A stretch of DNA of 64,000 bases from Lanius collurio (Eukaryota > Chordata > Aves > Passeriformes > Laniidae): NCBI GenBank assembly GCA_020086605.1, contig JACBWW010000004.1:29049047-29113046 (forward strand). Reading direction: 5' to 3'. How positions within the stretch are numbered: the stretch's first letter is position 1; the number at the start of each line of letters is the position of its first letter. Both the position numbers and the translations under genes were made by a program. A model generated the notes under the pieces. The model had not been told where the DNA came from. It ran no database searches and saw only the letters and a list, made by a program, of their open reading frames with translations. Positions 23,901 through 36,779 of the stretch are shown here, in pieces.

Positions 23901-26900
23901 TGTCCCTAGTGCCTCTGCTTCTTCTATGCAAGTGTTGGGCATTTCGGTGAGACTGAACAATTTGTCATTGCTGTGCATGAAGGAGAATGGCTGGCATAAT
24001 AGTGATGTGCAACAAGTGGCTTCCTGTTATTCAAACGCTGACCCCTGTCTCTAGGTCCTCAGTAGTTAACATTAGTGTTTTGGTGGTGCTCAGACTTCCA
24101 TTGAGCATGGAAGATGATGATGGTTCTGCCACAAAATGTGTGCTACACCGTTGTTAGGATGATCTAAACTCCCATGGTTGCTGCATGTTACATGATAGGG
24201 ATTCTTACAGAAATTGAGTAATGGCCTTTGCAAACTGTTGTATTTTAGACCCTATTATATGTTTATGTGATTGGATTTTAGTACATGGCTTTGACTTTAG
24301 CCTGTCAGTGTAGTCACAAGGAAGTGAATTTATTGGTAAAACAGAATGTAATTAGGTTGAGAGGAAGACACCGCTAAGCTTTTTGGCCCAAACTAGAATA
24401 TAACTAGGAAGAATACTCTAAGTAATAGTAGCAAGTACTAATAAACAATGTGTGTTTTTCTATTTTTGTTACAGAAGGTCTTCCAAAAATACGAACAAAA
24501 CTATTAGTCTTTGCTATACTATAAAAACATTAGGTTTATGTATTGTTGTTAAGGTTTAATTGCAAATGCTCAATATTTATGTAACAAGTAACCCCCTTCC
24601 CCAGCCTCTCTTAAGAGGGGAGAGTAAAGAAAGCATTTTCATTCTTAAAGATGATACTTGTTTTGTACTTGCTTGCAGGAGAGATTGAAGTTGGTAACTG
24701 TTCTGGGTGCTGGGCTGCTGTGTGGAACTGCCTTGGCTGTCATTGTGCCAGAAGGAGTACATGCACTTTATGAAGACATTTTGGAGGGTAAGAACCAAAC
24801 CCAGATGGCCTCCTTCAAGATAACTTAGGTCATGGTGTTATGATATATTGAGGCTCCTTTTTATGGTTTTTAACATGAGATTGGTGGAAGAGCTTCACAG
24901 CAGCATGACACAAAGCAGGTGTAGAAATGCAAAACTACTGTAGGCATATTGCACCTTGAAGGTTGTGATCAGACTGTAGATTGATGACTCTTGCTGAGTT
25001 ACTGAATCATTTGTGGGTCTGGATACTGTACTGTTCATGGAATAACAGCCTTTTATGATAGCTCATGTGTAGTGTTTCTTATTCTGGGGACAGTTAAATT
25101 TTATCTGCCACTGGTACTTCAAAGGAAGTGTAAGGATGCCTTTGGCAGAGAATGAAATTATGAAGTATTTGCTGTTTCTTTTTTGTAGTTTAGACAGCTC
25201 CTCATTAAAGCAATTGTGGGAGGTGTTTTGCAGATCTATGCGCCTGCCCTAATAAGAATTTCCTCTGAAGTTGAAGAACATCTTGGAATTAATATGCTTA
25301 GCAGAAAATTATGGTTATATAGGGCTAATTCACAGAGTAGCAGGCATTTCTTCTTGGGTGGTGGTGTACATTACACCTCTAAATCCGTGTTCAAGCATCC
25401 AGTTCTAGTCTACTGTCACTGTCTTCACCACCTCATCATCTCTAATGAAGAGCTCAAAGCGAGCAGAGATTGTGTCTTGCGGGGATGTTTGTGTGGAACA
25501 TGTCTTACAGCCTTAACAGAGCTCAATTTGAGGTTATGACATTGTTTTAAATAGCCAGGGCTCATCACCTCTGTTTGGAGCACACTTTAAATTTTGCTTT
25601 TGCTTGGAGACTTGTGGTATTAGATGACCATTGCATGTATGAGATTTTTCCAGTATGCTCTGAATCAAGAGTTTGAAGGTAAGCAGCAATGACTTGCTGC
25701 TTGCAGGGGAAAGCACTATAAAGTTGAGGCTGTAAAGAACCTTGCAAGCATTTGATGTACTGTTGTTGCTGATCTGGGATTGAGAGGTAACTGTAGCCCT
25801 TTGCTTTTCTTGTAGTACTGGGTTTCATGTTTCTAAACTTTTATATTTCATTTTAGTAATACACTTTAATGTATACTGTTTTAGCTTCCACTAAATTTAT
25901 GTTGTTCTGCTTAGATTTAGAATAAATGGAAGATAATACATAAAATCATGCTTTATCAAGAAGTGAAAGAAGCTCTGATTATGCTTTTATACTGTACTAT
26001 AATTTGTGCAATCTGATGTCAGATGTCTCTGATGAGCTGTAGTTGTGGGTTTACTCTCCATTCAATTTTAACTCTGAGTAGACTAATTTTCTCTTGTAAT
26101 GGTATGGCTAGCAGTTAATACAATTGCTGTGAACATTTGTGGGTTTTAATACTTTTTTGCTAAATGGGGCATACTGTTCATGCATGACTCAACAGCTTGC
26201 TGTGTAGAGCTGTATGGGCTATAACTTTGTTAGTATAAGGCAAAAAAAAAAGACACTTTCCAGTACTGCAGTAGTAACAGCAGAAGCATTTACTTAGGAA
26301 AAAAGAATTTGTCTGTGAATGGCTTCAGACTTGATGTCAAACAACAGTCTATCTGTAAATTTATTTTTATAATTGCAAAGGGGCAGAATTAATGAATATT
26401 ACAGATTTAACTACAAAAAATATTTAGCATATTTTTCTTAGAAAAGTAGGATATTCAAAATAAAACTTAAGACCATGGGAAAAGCTTTCTCTTTCTTTTT
26501 TTTAAGTTCACCTATTTACATAATTAAACCTAGAAAGGTGCAACTATGGGAAACAGTGAGGTATATTCGTGTAAGTGGAAAAACAAAAAGAGAGAGCTTT
26601 GTTTCCCATCTTTTAGGTGTAGTTTAACTCTGACTGGTTGCTTGCTAACAAGCACTTGAGTGTTTTTCATTGATGTGGAAATAATTTACTATTACTTCTA
26701 TATTTACCCACAGACTATGGAATAAATACTTCTAATTTTTGACCTTGTAGGCTGAGAGCAAACAGCATATCATGACTTGGATTATTCTTTGATCATAAAC
26801 CTGTGTATGTGTGTAGTGAAACCTTGGTTTGGGTACTACCAGCAAATAAAATTCCTTTGCTGACTTCAGTCCTTTGTTTTAGCTGCGGAAACTGTATAAC

Positions 26901-29900
26901 CACTGTCAGAAAGATTGTCCTGAGTTACACAGTTTTATGGCTTGAAATGATCTGAAGTAAAGTTGACTTCATAATACAGATGGCAAAAATCTTGTGTGGT
27001 CCCAAGTAATTTTATTGATCAATCTTGTTCAGCAAAGATATGTTTGAAATCTTTGCTACCAAGCCTATTCTGATGTGCTTTGATTGCAGTAATGTCATTG
27101 TGATGTTTTGTACAGTGGGATGAACATACCCTTGTCTCATCCAAGAAGATGTATGAATATTCCAGCAAGATGATGACTTGCTGGAGTAAGTCAAGTTGTT
27201 GGTATAAGTTTTCAAAGCTTCTGAAGGGTAGTTGCTGTCCAGAAGACCGTCTCAAAATTAAAAAAGCATGGACAAGCTTTAATAGCTTGTGTAGGGAAAG
27301 GAAACAACCACATATCATTCATCCCTAGGGCTTGGACTTTGGGTTTCTGGGATGGTACTGACAGTTGTAGGTCATTGTGCTTGACTAAACTATTTGTGTA
27401 GTCCATATCAATGGAGTGTATCAATACCAGTTTGTTGGTATCTCAGTATCGGTTAATCTTCTTAAAGATGGTATTAAATCTAATATTAAATGGAACCTAT
27501 TTTATCTCCTCATCCTGTATTTTCTCACTTAAATTAAGATAATGAAGTAACTGCTTGACCATATCTCTGAATATTGACAAAACTGGCAACTTCAATTGAA
27601 AAAGGAATTATACAGCATTTTTTGTGAATTAATTTGTATTTAAAATGCAGCTTGGCTTATAACATAGTAATGCTTTCTTTGCTTTTCCATGCTGAAGATG
27701 TATGAGAAGAAACCAACCAGGCTTTGCTAAGAACACTGTCTGTGAAAGACCTTAAACAAGGACTTCTGTGTACTGTCCAGGAAACTGTGAGGAAGGCTTT
27801 TGGCAGAGGAGGAAAGAAGTGACCATCTCATGTCTGGTCTCCTGTCTCCTAATCTGTTCACTTGCCTTTCACAGGAAAGCATCACCCAGCAAGCGAGAAG
27901 CAGCATGTGATTGAGTCAGAGATGGTAGCGAAAATCCCAGCTGTACATGAGCATGGCCATGACCATTCCAGGTTGCATGCCTACATCGGTGTGTCCCTTG
28001 TCCTTGGCTTTGTCTTCATGCTGTTGGTGGATCAGATAGGCAGCTCTCATGTACACTCTACAGATGGTAAGTAAAAATTCACTTCAATTAGGCTTGCTAA
28101 TTAGTCTTAATTAACAAGTTGCAATTTTTTTTTTTTTGAATGATACCAGGATTTAATTTGTCCAGTCATGTCCAGAGTTTCAGTAGGTGCTTTAAAAACG
28201 TAAACCAAGGTTCATGTGAAGTGTTTATGCTGGAAATCTATCTCAAAATGGACCATAATTTGAGAGCTTGCCTCAATAACATGAAATAACTCTATGAGCA
28301 TGTATGGTATGATGTGGGGGTGAAGGGTGACTTGACACTTGAGTTATTGTCTGTTTTACAATATTACCCATAGGGGATTTCTTTGGCTTTCTAAAAAACT
28401 TGAGGTTAGTCTTATATTAATTTGTTTTTTTCCTACTTAGTTGTCGTATATGTAGGTAAAATTTGCAAGGAACAGCAAGTTATCTTAAGTAAGATGGCAG
28501 AGATTATTGGATGTAAGCTCTGTAACTGCATAGGTAGACCTCTCACACTAGTGCAGAGCCTCACTTCTAAATACTTTCTGCTTTGTGTAAAGATTTGTCA
28601 GCTTCTTGCAAGACTCTAAAAATGCCTATAGTTGCCTTTGCTTCCTGCCTGTGACTTCATGCTCGGGTAGTGTAGCTTGAAATGCACCAAAGGTGTTCTT
28701 TCATTTAAAAAGCTATTTTATTGCCTTTGGCTGCTCATTGTCACCCACGCAATGTCCTCTGATGCTGGAATTCAGCCTTGAAAAATTAAGGAATTGATCT
28801 GAAAGGAAAAGTAAAACACACAAAGGAGGGAGAATGTGTTTTGGCTGAATTCTTGTCAGTTCACAGTGCAGCTTGTATGTATGGGGTTACTGTGGTGGTA
28901 CAGATGAAAGGCCAGTGCAGGGCCTATCTCAGCTGTGTGCTTCTGAAGAAGTGTAGATGGAGCCATGGCCATGGGCAGATGATTTTCAGAGCTGTTCTAA
29001 AGAAACAATGGCAGTGAGGATGTTAGGGAGATGCAGGTAAGCAACTGTTCTTTTTCTTCCAAAAGAATCCTTGGTTTGTGTAGGTTATAACCCTTTTCTA
29101 TGTCTCTGATCATAGCAAATACCAGGAGAAACTGACTGATCTATGTTAGAGATACACACTATAAAATAGAATATTAAGTTTTATCTAGCCTGTACATGTC
29201 ACAGGAGATATAGCAGTGTTTTGTAATGTTTTTTAAAGCAACTGAAGAAAAACACTCTTCTCTTGAACCAATGTCTTGTAGTTTATTATCTACCAAGTGC
29301 CTAGATGTTACTTTGTATAAGCTAGAAGAACTCAGTAAGCCAGAGTGAAGGTATGAAGTCAAATGTGACTCTGTGTGTTTAGTAATGGTCAATCCAGAAC
29401 AATTGTAAAGGAAACGTTTTTTGTGAGTATCTCCTCCCGTTTTACATGAGTATATGATTGCTGTCATACAAGTGCAGCTTATGCAATTAATTACTCACAC
29501 CCCTTCATTCAGAAGATCAAGCTGACCAAAGAGAATGCATTAGTTTTTAGCTAGCTCATTTCCCTGCTCTGGCTCATTGGGAAACTACACGGGTGCCTGG
29601 GAATGAAGAGACTGGAGGGTGAAGGGGCAGGCAGGAGGAAGGAACAGGACTGGAATTTCTGTTTTGGCATCACTGCAGACTTAGTGAAGCAGCTGTGTAG
29701 GTGTGCTTACAGTTGTCTTACAGACCACTGGGATAATTCAACCATGGCTGTTCAAACTGTCTGGAATAAAACAGTTGAATAATAAGATGTTTCTATATTT
29801 GTGTAGGGCTTGCCCACCCTACAGTGATTCTTTGTAACAGTTTCACCACTGATTGTGTAGTGGTGGATATTGATATTACCCTGTTGTGCTGGGTAATGAG

Positions 29901-32900
29901 CTAACCTGCAAATGTTCAGGCAATTCTGGTCAAATACTGGATCTCAAGCAGCACTGGCTGCATTTCTCCTTTGTGGTATATAATGTCAAAGGGAAATCTT
30001 CGCAGCTAGTGCTGTGATAAGTAGTCTTTATTGTTTACTAGGAACTGCCAGAGAAACACTGCTTGAAAAACTGACCCAGACTGTCACCTGAAGGTAACTA
30101 CGAACATTGAGCTGTGTGGGGAGAAACCATCCTTACTCTTGCAGCAGTTCTGGATTCTTGGGATCCAAAAATAGCTTTTCTTTCTCTTGGTGGCACAGAC
30201 CTTTAACATTTCATTTTAGGAAGTTAAGAATAACATCTGCTTCTGCCTATGAGAGAGATCCTGCAAATTGCAAAGAACTGTCTACAAGTTTGTCACTTGT
30301 TTGTTGGCAGAACTTCAGGTGATTTGAAGGTGTCAAGTGTCAAACTATTTTACACTAAAATCTAATGCAGAAGTACAGAAGCTGGTAGTTTTGAGTACAA
30401 CTGCCTAAGCAGCTGGGAGAGATATGTACAGTGGTACTCACAGTTATTTTTTTCCAGCATAATTTATTCATTTGATCTCTTTATCCTAACTTGTTCTCAT
30501 GACTGTTTCAGATCCAGAAGCTGCAAGATCAGGCAATTCCAAAATCACCACAACACTGGGACTAGTAGTCCATGCTGCAGGTAATGTAGGACCTACTGTT
30601 AGTGCTTTACAAGTACATGCATTGCTGTGTGGGTCGTTTTTAGGTGTGATGGCGACACTTGGGTTTTGCTTTTGAAGGTGGCTTTTTATTAAAAAAAAGA
30701 AAAAAAAGGGCATGGAGACCTAAGGATCTTCCCTAGAATTAACTGGGAGCTCAGATGCTTCAGAATTTTATTTGGGCACAGGATTGTCTTTTACTCTTTA
30801 CTTTATTATTTTATTTTTTCCCATCTGAAAGGTTGTGTAATGCTCACTCTCTGCCTCGTCAGTTCCTTTGTTGACTCCTTTAGCTGCTAAATTTGAATAC
30901 AGGCTAACATATTTGATAAGTAGTATGAAAAAACTTTGGGTTTGCTTGTTAGTTGTTGGTTTTTTAAAAAAAATACTACTTTAAAAGAATATTACCTTGT
31001 AGGGGAAAAAGAGACATGATAAGGTGGAGCAAAAAGACTTGACTGATACATGCTTAGGCTGACTTGCAAGGACTAATTGTTAGGTGTGTGTTACAGTCAA
31101 GCCATGTTCACACTGTAGTTCTTCACTATATATGTGTAGTATAAATATGATGCATTCTCTAGTCCTGCTGAAGGTTGTTGTCTAGATAAGTCAGAAGAAA
31201 TTGAACAGAAAGATACTTCTTCACTAACCAAAGTGTTCGTATGTTAAGGAGTAGTGTAGTACCCATTTTCCATTTCATTTAGATGTTATATTTATTGTAA
31301 GTGATAAAAATATTTACAATAATATTTATATTTGAAAAGTCATTTAAAGGGTAATAATTGAAATTCTTGCAATGCTTAGTATCTGAAACAGATTTTTTTT
31401 AATTTAGACAGGAAGTCTCTTTTTGTGCTGAAGACCAAAACAACCAAACTTATTACTTGTTCTAGTTTGAAACAATGTGTCAATACTGAGTAGATTCCTG
31501 GTATGGTTTTTGTGGTTTTGGGAAATGACACAGCTCCTGTTGAGAGTTGTCTGATATTCTGAAATTTTATGGCTTAACAAACAAAGGCAAGTGAATCCTC
31601 TGTTGGGTTGCTATTGTTAATGGTGATTTTCAGTAACAGAGCTTCTTAAATCAATGTGTTTTTCTACTGTCAGCCTTTGAGGGGGTGGGGAAGCTCATGT
31701 GGAGGAATAACCCATGAATCTGCACTCCTTTTTCAGCTGATGGTGTTGCATTGGGTGCAGCAGCTTCTACTTCTCAGACTAGTGTCCAATTGATAGTGTT
31801 TGTTGCGATTATGTTGCACAAGGTGAGTTATCATCAAAAAAATCTTACTTGTTCTTCAAAAGACTGTTAACACTCACAGGAATTGCTAAAGATCTACGGT
31901 TTCATTAGTGATGTAATACAGAAGTGTTTAATGACAGGGGTTAGTACAGTGTCAAGGACCAAAAAGCACAGGTATGAGGTATGATAGTAGAGCACATGAT
32001 TGATGCTGAGTCTGAGTGGGGTGCAAATGAGAGAGAATTCTGACTGCCTACTGTCTCCTCTTGGTTGTGGAAGCTGGGAAAAATCTCCTAAAAGTAGGGA
32101 GAGAAGAGCAGCTCATGAAGACACATGTCAGCTTTACACTGACTTCTTCTGAAGCTAGTGTGGTAGTGTTTATTTACCAAACAAGAAAACCCTAGATTAC
32201 TGCTGCTGTTAGAGACCTATTCAGAGAAGTTCTAAAGGATAAGACATGGAAGTATATGTTAGTGCATTCAAGGAGGGAAAGCAGTTTTATGCTGTATACG
32301 ACAGTCTTTTGATTCTGTGATGTTCATCAGAAAATGGGGAAGATATTTGTTGTGAAGGGTTTTAGTGTTTAAAGGGTTAGTCTTTTGAAACCACTGAATA
32401 TGAGAGTACTAAATTACAACTTGTGGTTACATCTGTTATAGTATCTTCAACATCACTCATATACCATTTTTGTAGGAAAACAAATCTTTTGCTGATGGTA
32501 ACAAGGAAACAGTGGCTCTTGAAGATGGGGGTGATCTTTGCATAATACTTGTGTGAATGTTCCTATTGGCTATATAGGCTCTAAACATACGTGTGCACAG
32601 GAAATTTGCCTTATGGTAGCACATGCATGGATTACAGTGGTTAGTTGTAAATTTGTCAGAAATCTTGCATAATTACATGTTCAAAATATCTATTATGTCT
32701 TTTCTTTGTTCATGCAATAGATTGTGATTTACACAACTTTCTTTGAGAGTAGCAGTGTCACTGTCACATCTTAGAGCTTAACTTACAGCTATTGCCAGGT
32801 GAAACTTGCTTTTGTTATTCTTAATGTTCAAATTAACTGACTTCTGAAATTATGCAATTCTAGAGGAGGAAAATTTCTCCTATGAATATTTGGTACTAGA

Positions 32901-35767
32901 AGAGAAAATGATCTATTCTCTGGTATCTTTTTTCTATTCTTCTGATCCTGATTGATGCTTTTCTCTTTCTCATCTTTTTTCACTTGTGATTTCCTTCTAA
33001 GTTTAAAAAAAAAAAGATTCACTGTATAAAAATGCTTAATGTATTTTAGTTTTATGTCTTATGTCAGAAATGTCAGGGTGGATTGCTATTGTCTTTATGC
33101 AAGCAAAAATACTGTAAATTCGGTGTGTGAGTAGTGGGATATCTATGCCTGTTGGATAAGAAACTGAATGCCAGCAGAGGAAAAAGGAAATATTTGTTTG
33201 CTTCCTGTTGAGAAGGGGAATGAACTAACTAAAATAGCTCTTAAATCTTTGTTAACATGGAGACTGACTGTTACCTGTCTTTGGGCAACTGTTTCCCTCC
33301 CTATGTTAATTGTAGAATTTTTCTACTGTAGATGAACAAAGTGTCTGTCTAATGTGTGATAGTAACAGGACAAAAAAAGAAATTGCCTAAGTTGATGGAG
33401 TCTTAGGGATTATAGCAATAACTCTAGTCAGAATGAATATTTTGGTATTTATAATGCCTACACAAGTACGTGTTTTCTCATAGCCAGAACGTGAGTTCCC
33501 GTTAGGTTCAGTTATTAAGATGGGGCAGTCTGCAGAATGCTCTTGATTTGGGTTAGCTGCAGCATGCTACTGCCCACCTTGAATGTCTTACAGTTCAGTC
33601 CATTTCAGTGTAGCAAGTCATATTTCAACCTTTTCTCATCTTTCTGGGCATTTTAGAAGGTATTGTATTAGCAGTGACTATTGTTTTTTGCAGGCACCAG
33701 CTGCCTTTGGCCTGGTTTCCTTCCTGATGCACGCTGGGCTAGAACGGAATCGAATCAGAAAACACTTGCTGGTCTTTGCGTTAGCAGCACCTGTTATGTC
33801 GATGGTGACATACTTAGGGCTAAGCAAGGTAGGTCTGTGGTTTTGTTCTGCCCAAAATCTAGCTTAGTGGTGAAGTTTGCAGAAAGGACTGTGATATGAG
33901 TTTCATATTACGTAATTCCAAACTGCTTGAAAAATTCAGCAGAATGAAGATTTAAGAAAAGCTGATGAAAAGGTAGCAATATGAATGCACAAAAGAGATA
34001 ATAATCCATGCTTTTCCATCAGAATCAGTGACATAACTCCTTTATAGAGTTTGGTATAGCTTTTTTTTCTAAAGTCTGATTTCTGTGTTTTATCCTTTCT
34101 GCTGCTCCCCACTGAGAAAAATTTATTCATATACCAGATTTTAGCTGATACCTATTTAAATAAGTAATTTTCAGCATTGTTGCATGCATTCTTCTTTTAA
34201 AATGCAGGTAGGAAATAATCTCCTCTGGTTTCCCCCACCATCTCAGAAGTGGTCCGTTATATTCAAAGTCTGTGTCAGAAGTTGAGTCCTCAGCCTGAAC
34301 AGTCTTTTTGCCTTATTCCATAAAGCACTGTTGCGTTTTGGGTCTGTGCAACAAATGGCCTGTGAAATGGAACACTGCACATGTATTTATCATCTCTGTC
34401 CAAATGAAATGTTTCTGCTTCTCATAGCATATCCTGGGGTGCTCCTGTATTTCTGAACTGCAGTATGTCGTGCTGGTGATGCGCTGTGGTGGCGTGGTGT
34501 AAGGGATATAACATGTGATCTCACAAAACTCAATGCGTGGGAGGAAAGATTAAATAAATCATCTGGGATAATCCGTTACTTTAGATGGATAGGATTTATA
34601 TTTGACATTACAGTACAGGAGACAGCAGAAAAAAAGGTTGGACTTGTAAATAGAAAAGAGAATTCTCTTTGAGCACTCTTTTGAAGTGTTCTCATCAAGT
34701 GTTGGGTTTACATTTTGCCCTTCAGAAAGAACAGAGAATTGATAAGGCATCAGGGCTATCACTGTGGTTTTATAGTTCCAGCTGATGTATCTTTCTCTGG
34801 AAAAATGACTTGAGAAATTAACACAAGAACTAAGGTTATACCTGAGTTGGAGAGCATCCAGAGGAAGCATTTGAATCTGATATTGAGTGGGTTTGCATTT
34901 CATTGCATTTACTAATGTGCAGCATATCTTAATCCTATTATGGAGGTGAAGGGGTGCTCAATTTTGATGCAGAAGATGCGTTTCTTCAATGAAGTTTGCA
35001 TGGAAGTCCTGGAAAAGTTTTGTGTGTTTACTTCTACATACAAATAAAATATTGAGTGATGTTTTGGGACTTGATTCTGAAGAGCAGTGGAGCAGATATT
35101 TACAGGCTAACATCTTATTTGATCCCCTTGTTTAGAAAAAGGGAGGAAAAAAGTCAATCTTGAGCATCCTCCCTAAAATTTGTGGCTTTGCAATATAAAT
35201 TTTTTTTTTTTCAAAACCTGTTTGGTGTGTTGGCTGTGAGATGGTCAAACAAGATGCTTCAGCAGACTGTGACCTCTTTGCTTTTCTGAGGGTTCTTTTG
35301 TAAGGGTCCAGAGTGAAGTGACTAGGAGGAGGATTGTTTTTCTGCTCCCCCACAGCTTTAGAGTTCCAGTTACTACATGGAAGGTGTAAAACACAAAAAT
35401 CACGCTAAACCATTGTTGTTGTGAGAAAGCTAGAGTTGATAGAAATCCTTCTGTGCTTGTATACTGAGAGAATTTTTTTTATTACTGACTGAAGAACTTC
35501 TGCTTATTCTCACTTTTTTTGCTGTTTGTGTTTCAGAGCAGCAAAGAAGCCCTTTCAGAAGTCAATGCCACTGGAGTTGCTATGCTGTTTTCTGCTGGGA
35601 CTTTCCTTTATGTTGCCACAGTTCATGTTCTCCCAGAAGTAGGAGGAATGGCTCATAGCCACAAACCTGAATCATCTGGAGGAAAAGGACTCAGTCGTCT
35701 GGAGGTGGCAGCCCTAGTATTAGGATGCCTTATTCCTCTAGTTTTGTCCATTGGACACCATCACTAA
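20874..35767 (+). CDS. SLC39A9: SLC39A9 (ZIP9) zinc transporter, complete, 7 coding exons
   Basis: Coding exons are 20874-20969, 24679-24787, 27875-28066, 30512-30580, 31737-31822, 33694-33828 and 35537-35767. They sum to 918 nt, that is 305 residues plus TAA, two fewer than the human protein as I recall it. All introns are GT-AG and the frame joins exactly. Hydrophobic segments lie at about 8-28, 35-57, 104-124, 145-165, 172-192, 208-228, 242-262 and 284-302, the eight-span ZIP plan. Metal-site residues are visible: HAAAD at H153-D157 in TM4 and HKAP at H183 in TM5. A His-rich loop (HEHGHDH, 93-99) follows TM2. NAT at 239-241 is a glycosylation sequon. ZIP9 moves zinc into the cytosol from the Golgi or cell surface and is reported as a membrane androgen receptor. 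The start has G at -3 and +4. Confidence 0.98.
20970..24678 (+). other. SLC39A9: SLC39A9 intron 1
   Basis: This intron of about 3.7 kb is AT-rich after the CpG island ends near 20.95 kb. It has a 14-base A run at 23119-23132. A 140-codon minus-strand open frame at 21907-22329 and an 85-codon one at 21609-21866 match no family I know. No CR1 copy is seen. Confidence 0.9.
24679..24787 (+). CDS. SLC39A9: SLC39A9 coding exon 2
   Basis: The acceptor is TTGCAG. The exon encodes [20 protein letters not shown], then [16 protein letters not shown], which is TM2 and the start of the cytosolic loop. It ends with the first base of a split Gly codon before GTAAGA. Confidence 0.97.
24788..27874 (+). other. 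SLC39A9: SLC39A9 intron 2
   Basis: This is a GT-AG intron of about 3.1 kb. The 107-codon frame at 25216-25539 and its neighbours look random. No repeat or RNA gene is recognised. Confidence 0.9.
27875..28066 (+). CDS. SLC39A9: SLC39A9 coding exon 3 (His-rich loop and TM3)
   Basis: The acceptor is TCACAG and the donor GTAAGTAA. The exon encodes the loop [20 protein letters not shown] and then the alternating histidines HEHGHDH at 93-99. TM3 follows ([19 protein letters not shown]) and then SSHVHSTD. The His cluster is the usual zinc-sensing loop of ZIP proteins. Confidence 0.97.
28067..30511 (+). other. SLC39A9: SLC39A9 intron 3
   Basis: This is a GT-AG intron of about 2.4 kb with a T run at about 28126-28137. 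Nothing else is recognised in it. Confidence 0.9.
30512..30580 (+). CDS. SLC39A9: SLC39A9 coding exon 4 (start of TM4)
   Basis: The acceptor is TTTCAG and the donor GTAATG. The exon encodes residues 134-155, [19 protein letters not shown] then HAA, and part of the split Ala156 codon. The His at 153 begins the HxxxD metal motif, which is completed in exon 5. Confidence 0.97.
30581..31736 (+). other. SLC39A9: SLC39A9 intron 4
   Basis: This AT-rich GT-AG intron of about 1.2 kb separates the two halves of the TM4 metal motif. It contains several A runs. No further feature is recognised. Confidence 0.9.
31737..31822 (+). CDS. SLC39A9: SLC39A9 coding exon 5 (TM4-TM5)
   Basis: The acceptor is TTTCAG and the donor GTGAGT. 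The exon encodes [20 protein letters not shown] then FVAIMLHK. Asp157 and His183 belong to the binuclear metal centre between TM4 and TM5. Confidence 0.97.
31823..33693 (+). other. SLC39A9: SLC39A9 intron 5
   Basis: This is an AT-rich GT-AG intron of about 1.9 kb with an A run near 33005-33014. No repeat or RNA gene is recognised. Confidence 0.9.
33694..33828 (+). CDS. SLC39A9: SLC39A9 coding exon 6 (TM5-TM6)
   Basis: The acceptor is TTTGCAG and the donor GTAGGT. The exon encodes [20 protein letters not shown] then [20 protein letters not shown] and LGLSK. The basic loop between TM5 and TM6 is intact. Confidence 0.97.
33829..35536 (+). other. SLC39A9: SLC39A9 intron 6
   Basis: This is a GT-AG intron of about 1.7 kb. 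The 114-codon minus-strand frame at 34559-34903 has no recognisable similarity. Nothing else is seen. Confidence 0.9.
35537..35767 (+). CDS. SLC39A9: SLC39A9 coding exon 7 (TM7-TM8, stop)
   Basis: The acceptor is TTTCAG. The exon encodes [22 protein letters not shown]7 ending VHVLPEVGG, the loop [17 protein letters not shown], and TM8 [19 protein letters not shown]. It closes with HHH and TAA. N239 is the glycosylation sequon corresponding to the site reported in mammals. Confidence 0.97.
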   Translation, partial: SSKEALSEVNATGVAMLFSAGTFLYVATVHVLPEVGGMAHSHKPESSGGKGLSRLEVAALVLGCLIPLVLSIGHHH

Positions 35768-36471
35768 ACGCTCAAATTTCACTGTTCTCCTCTGTAAGAC
35801 ATGAGCAGTAAATGTCTGCTGCTCCCTTTATCATTCTTTTACCCATTATTCATCCCATTCACTTTATGGAGTTCAGAGGGAATCTTGATTGCAAAATGAG
35901 GAATACTGGGAAAGTTTTTAGTGTAGCAAAATGTACTGTGGCAGCCGGATGCAAATTCTATGTAACTTTCTTTTCTGAAGACATCTTCTATTTTAATTGT
36001 TACTTCTGGCCCTATTCTCAGGGAAGATGGAACTTGAAGTTTAAAAAAGGTGAGCAGGGAAGAACATAGCGACTCATCATGAAATTGCAATCACCAAAGT
36101 ATCCTACAGTTCAGCTTTTGCAGCTGAGAGCAAAACCCAAGGATGGCTGCGTTGTGAGAGGCTGAAGTCTCACTAATGAAGAAGGGGGTTCTCCCCCATC
36201 GGTTCGACATTGTCCTGGCAACGCGATTGGCCCTTGTGATGCTTGTCACTAATTGTATTGCAGAAATGGGCTACACTGGGAACTCTGGGTCACACTGCTA
36301 TTGTCACAGAAGTGTCACTTGATAGGAAAGAAATTATGTAGACAATATGTAGGATTAGAGTAAGAAATCAGCCAGTTAAGAAAGTGCAAATTAATTTTGC
36401 AGTGTATTCCGTTGTTTAACGCGAAGGATAGAAGCAAGGAAAATAGTATTTTGATTGTTTATATAGTTATT

Positions 36472-36477
36472 AATAAA
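36472..36477 (+). terminator. SLC39A9: Candidate SLC39A9 poly(A) signal, proximal
   Basis: AATAAA lies about 705 bases after the stop codon, followed by GCATTGTTTCTTGG, a good GU/U-rich downstream element. Confidence 0.55.
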
Positions 36478-36755
36478 TTCTAAAAAGGCATTGTTTCTTG
36501 GGAGATAGTCTTCTGCCAAGTCAGTCAAGTGTTAAGCACCAAAAATGTCAGCAGGAATTACATATTGGTTACTGTGATACACTACTACTACTGTTGAGAG
36601 AGATACCATAGTGCTGTTTGAAATAGAGCTGCTCTGGGCTCTGAGGAGTGGAAATCTGATGGAGACAGCTGTTGAGGGACCAGAGAATTTTACTAGCTCA
36701 TTTTCAAAAATCTGAGCTGCTGAAATCAGTGGGGGACTGTGTGGGTTTTTCACTA

Positions 36756-36761
36756 AATAAA
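36756..36761 (+). terminator. SLC39A9: Candidate SLC39A9 poly(A) signal, distal
   Basis: AATAAA lies about 280 bases past the proximal signal, with GATGTTTAGTT downstream. It may be an alternative end of the same mRNA. Confidence 0.45.
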
Positions 36762-36779
36762 GGTATTACGGCTAACAAA

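Noticed and set aside
36183..36230. GGTTCGAC resembling a tRNA T-loop after the SLC39A9 stop
   Set aside because: No A box at the right distance and no cloverleaf stems can be drawn.
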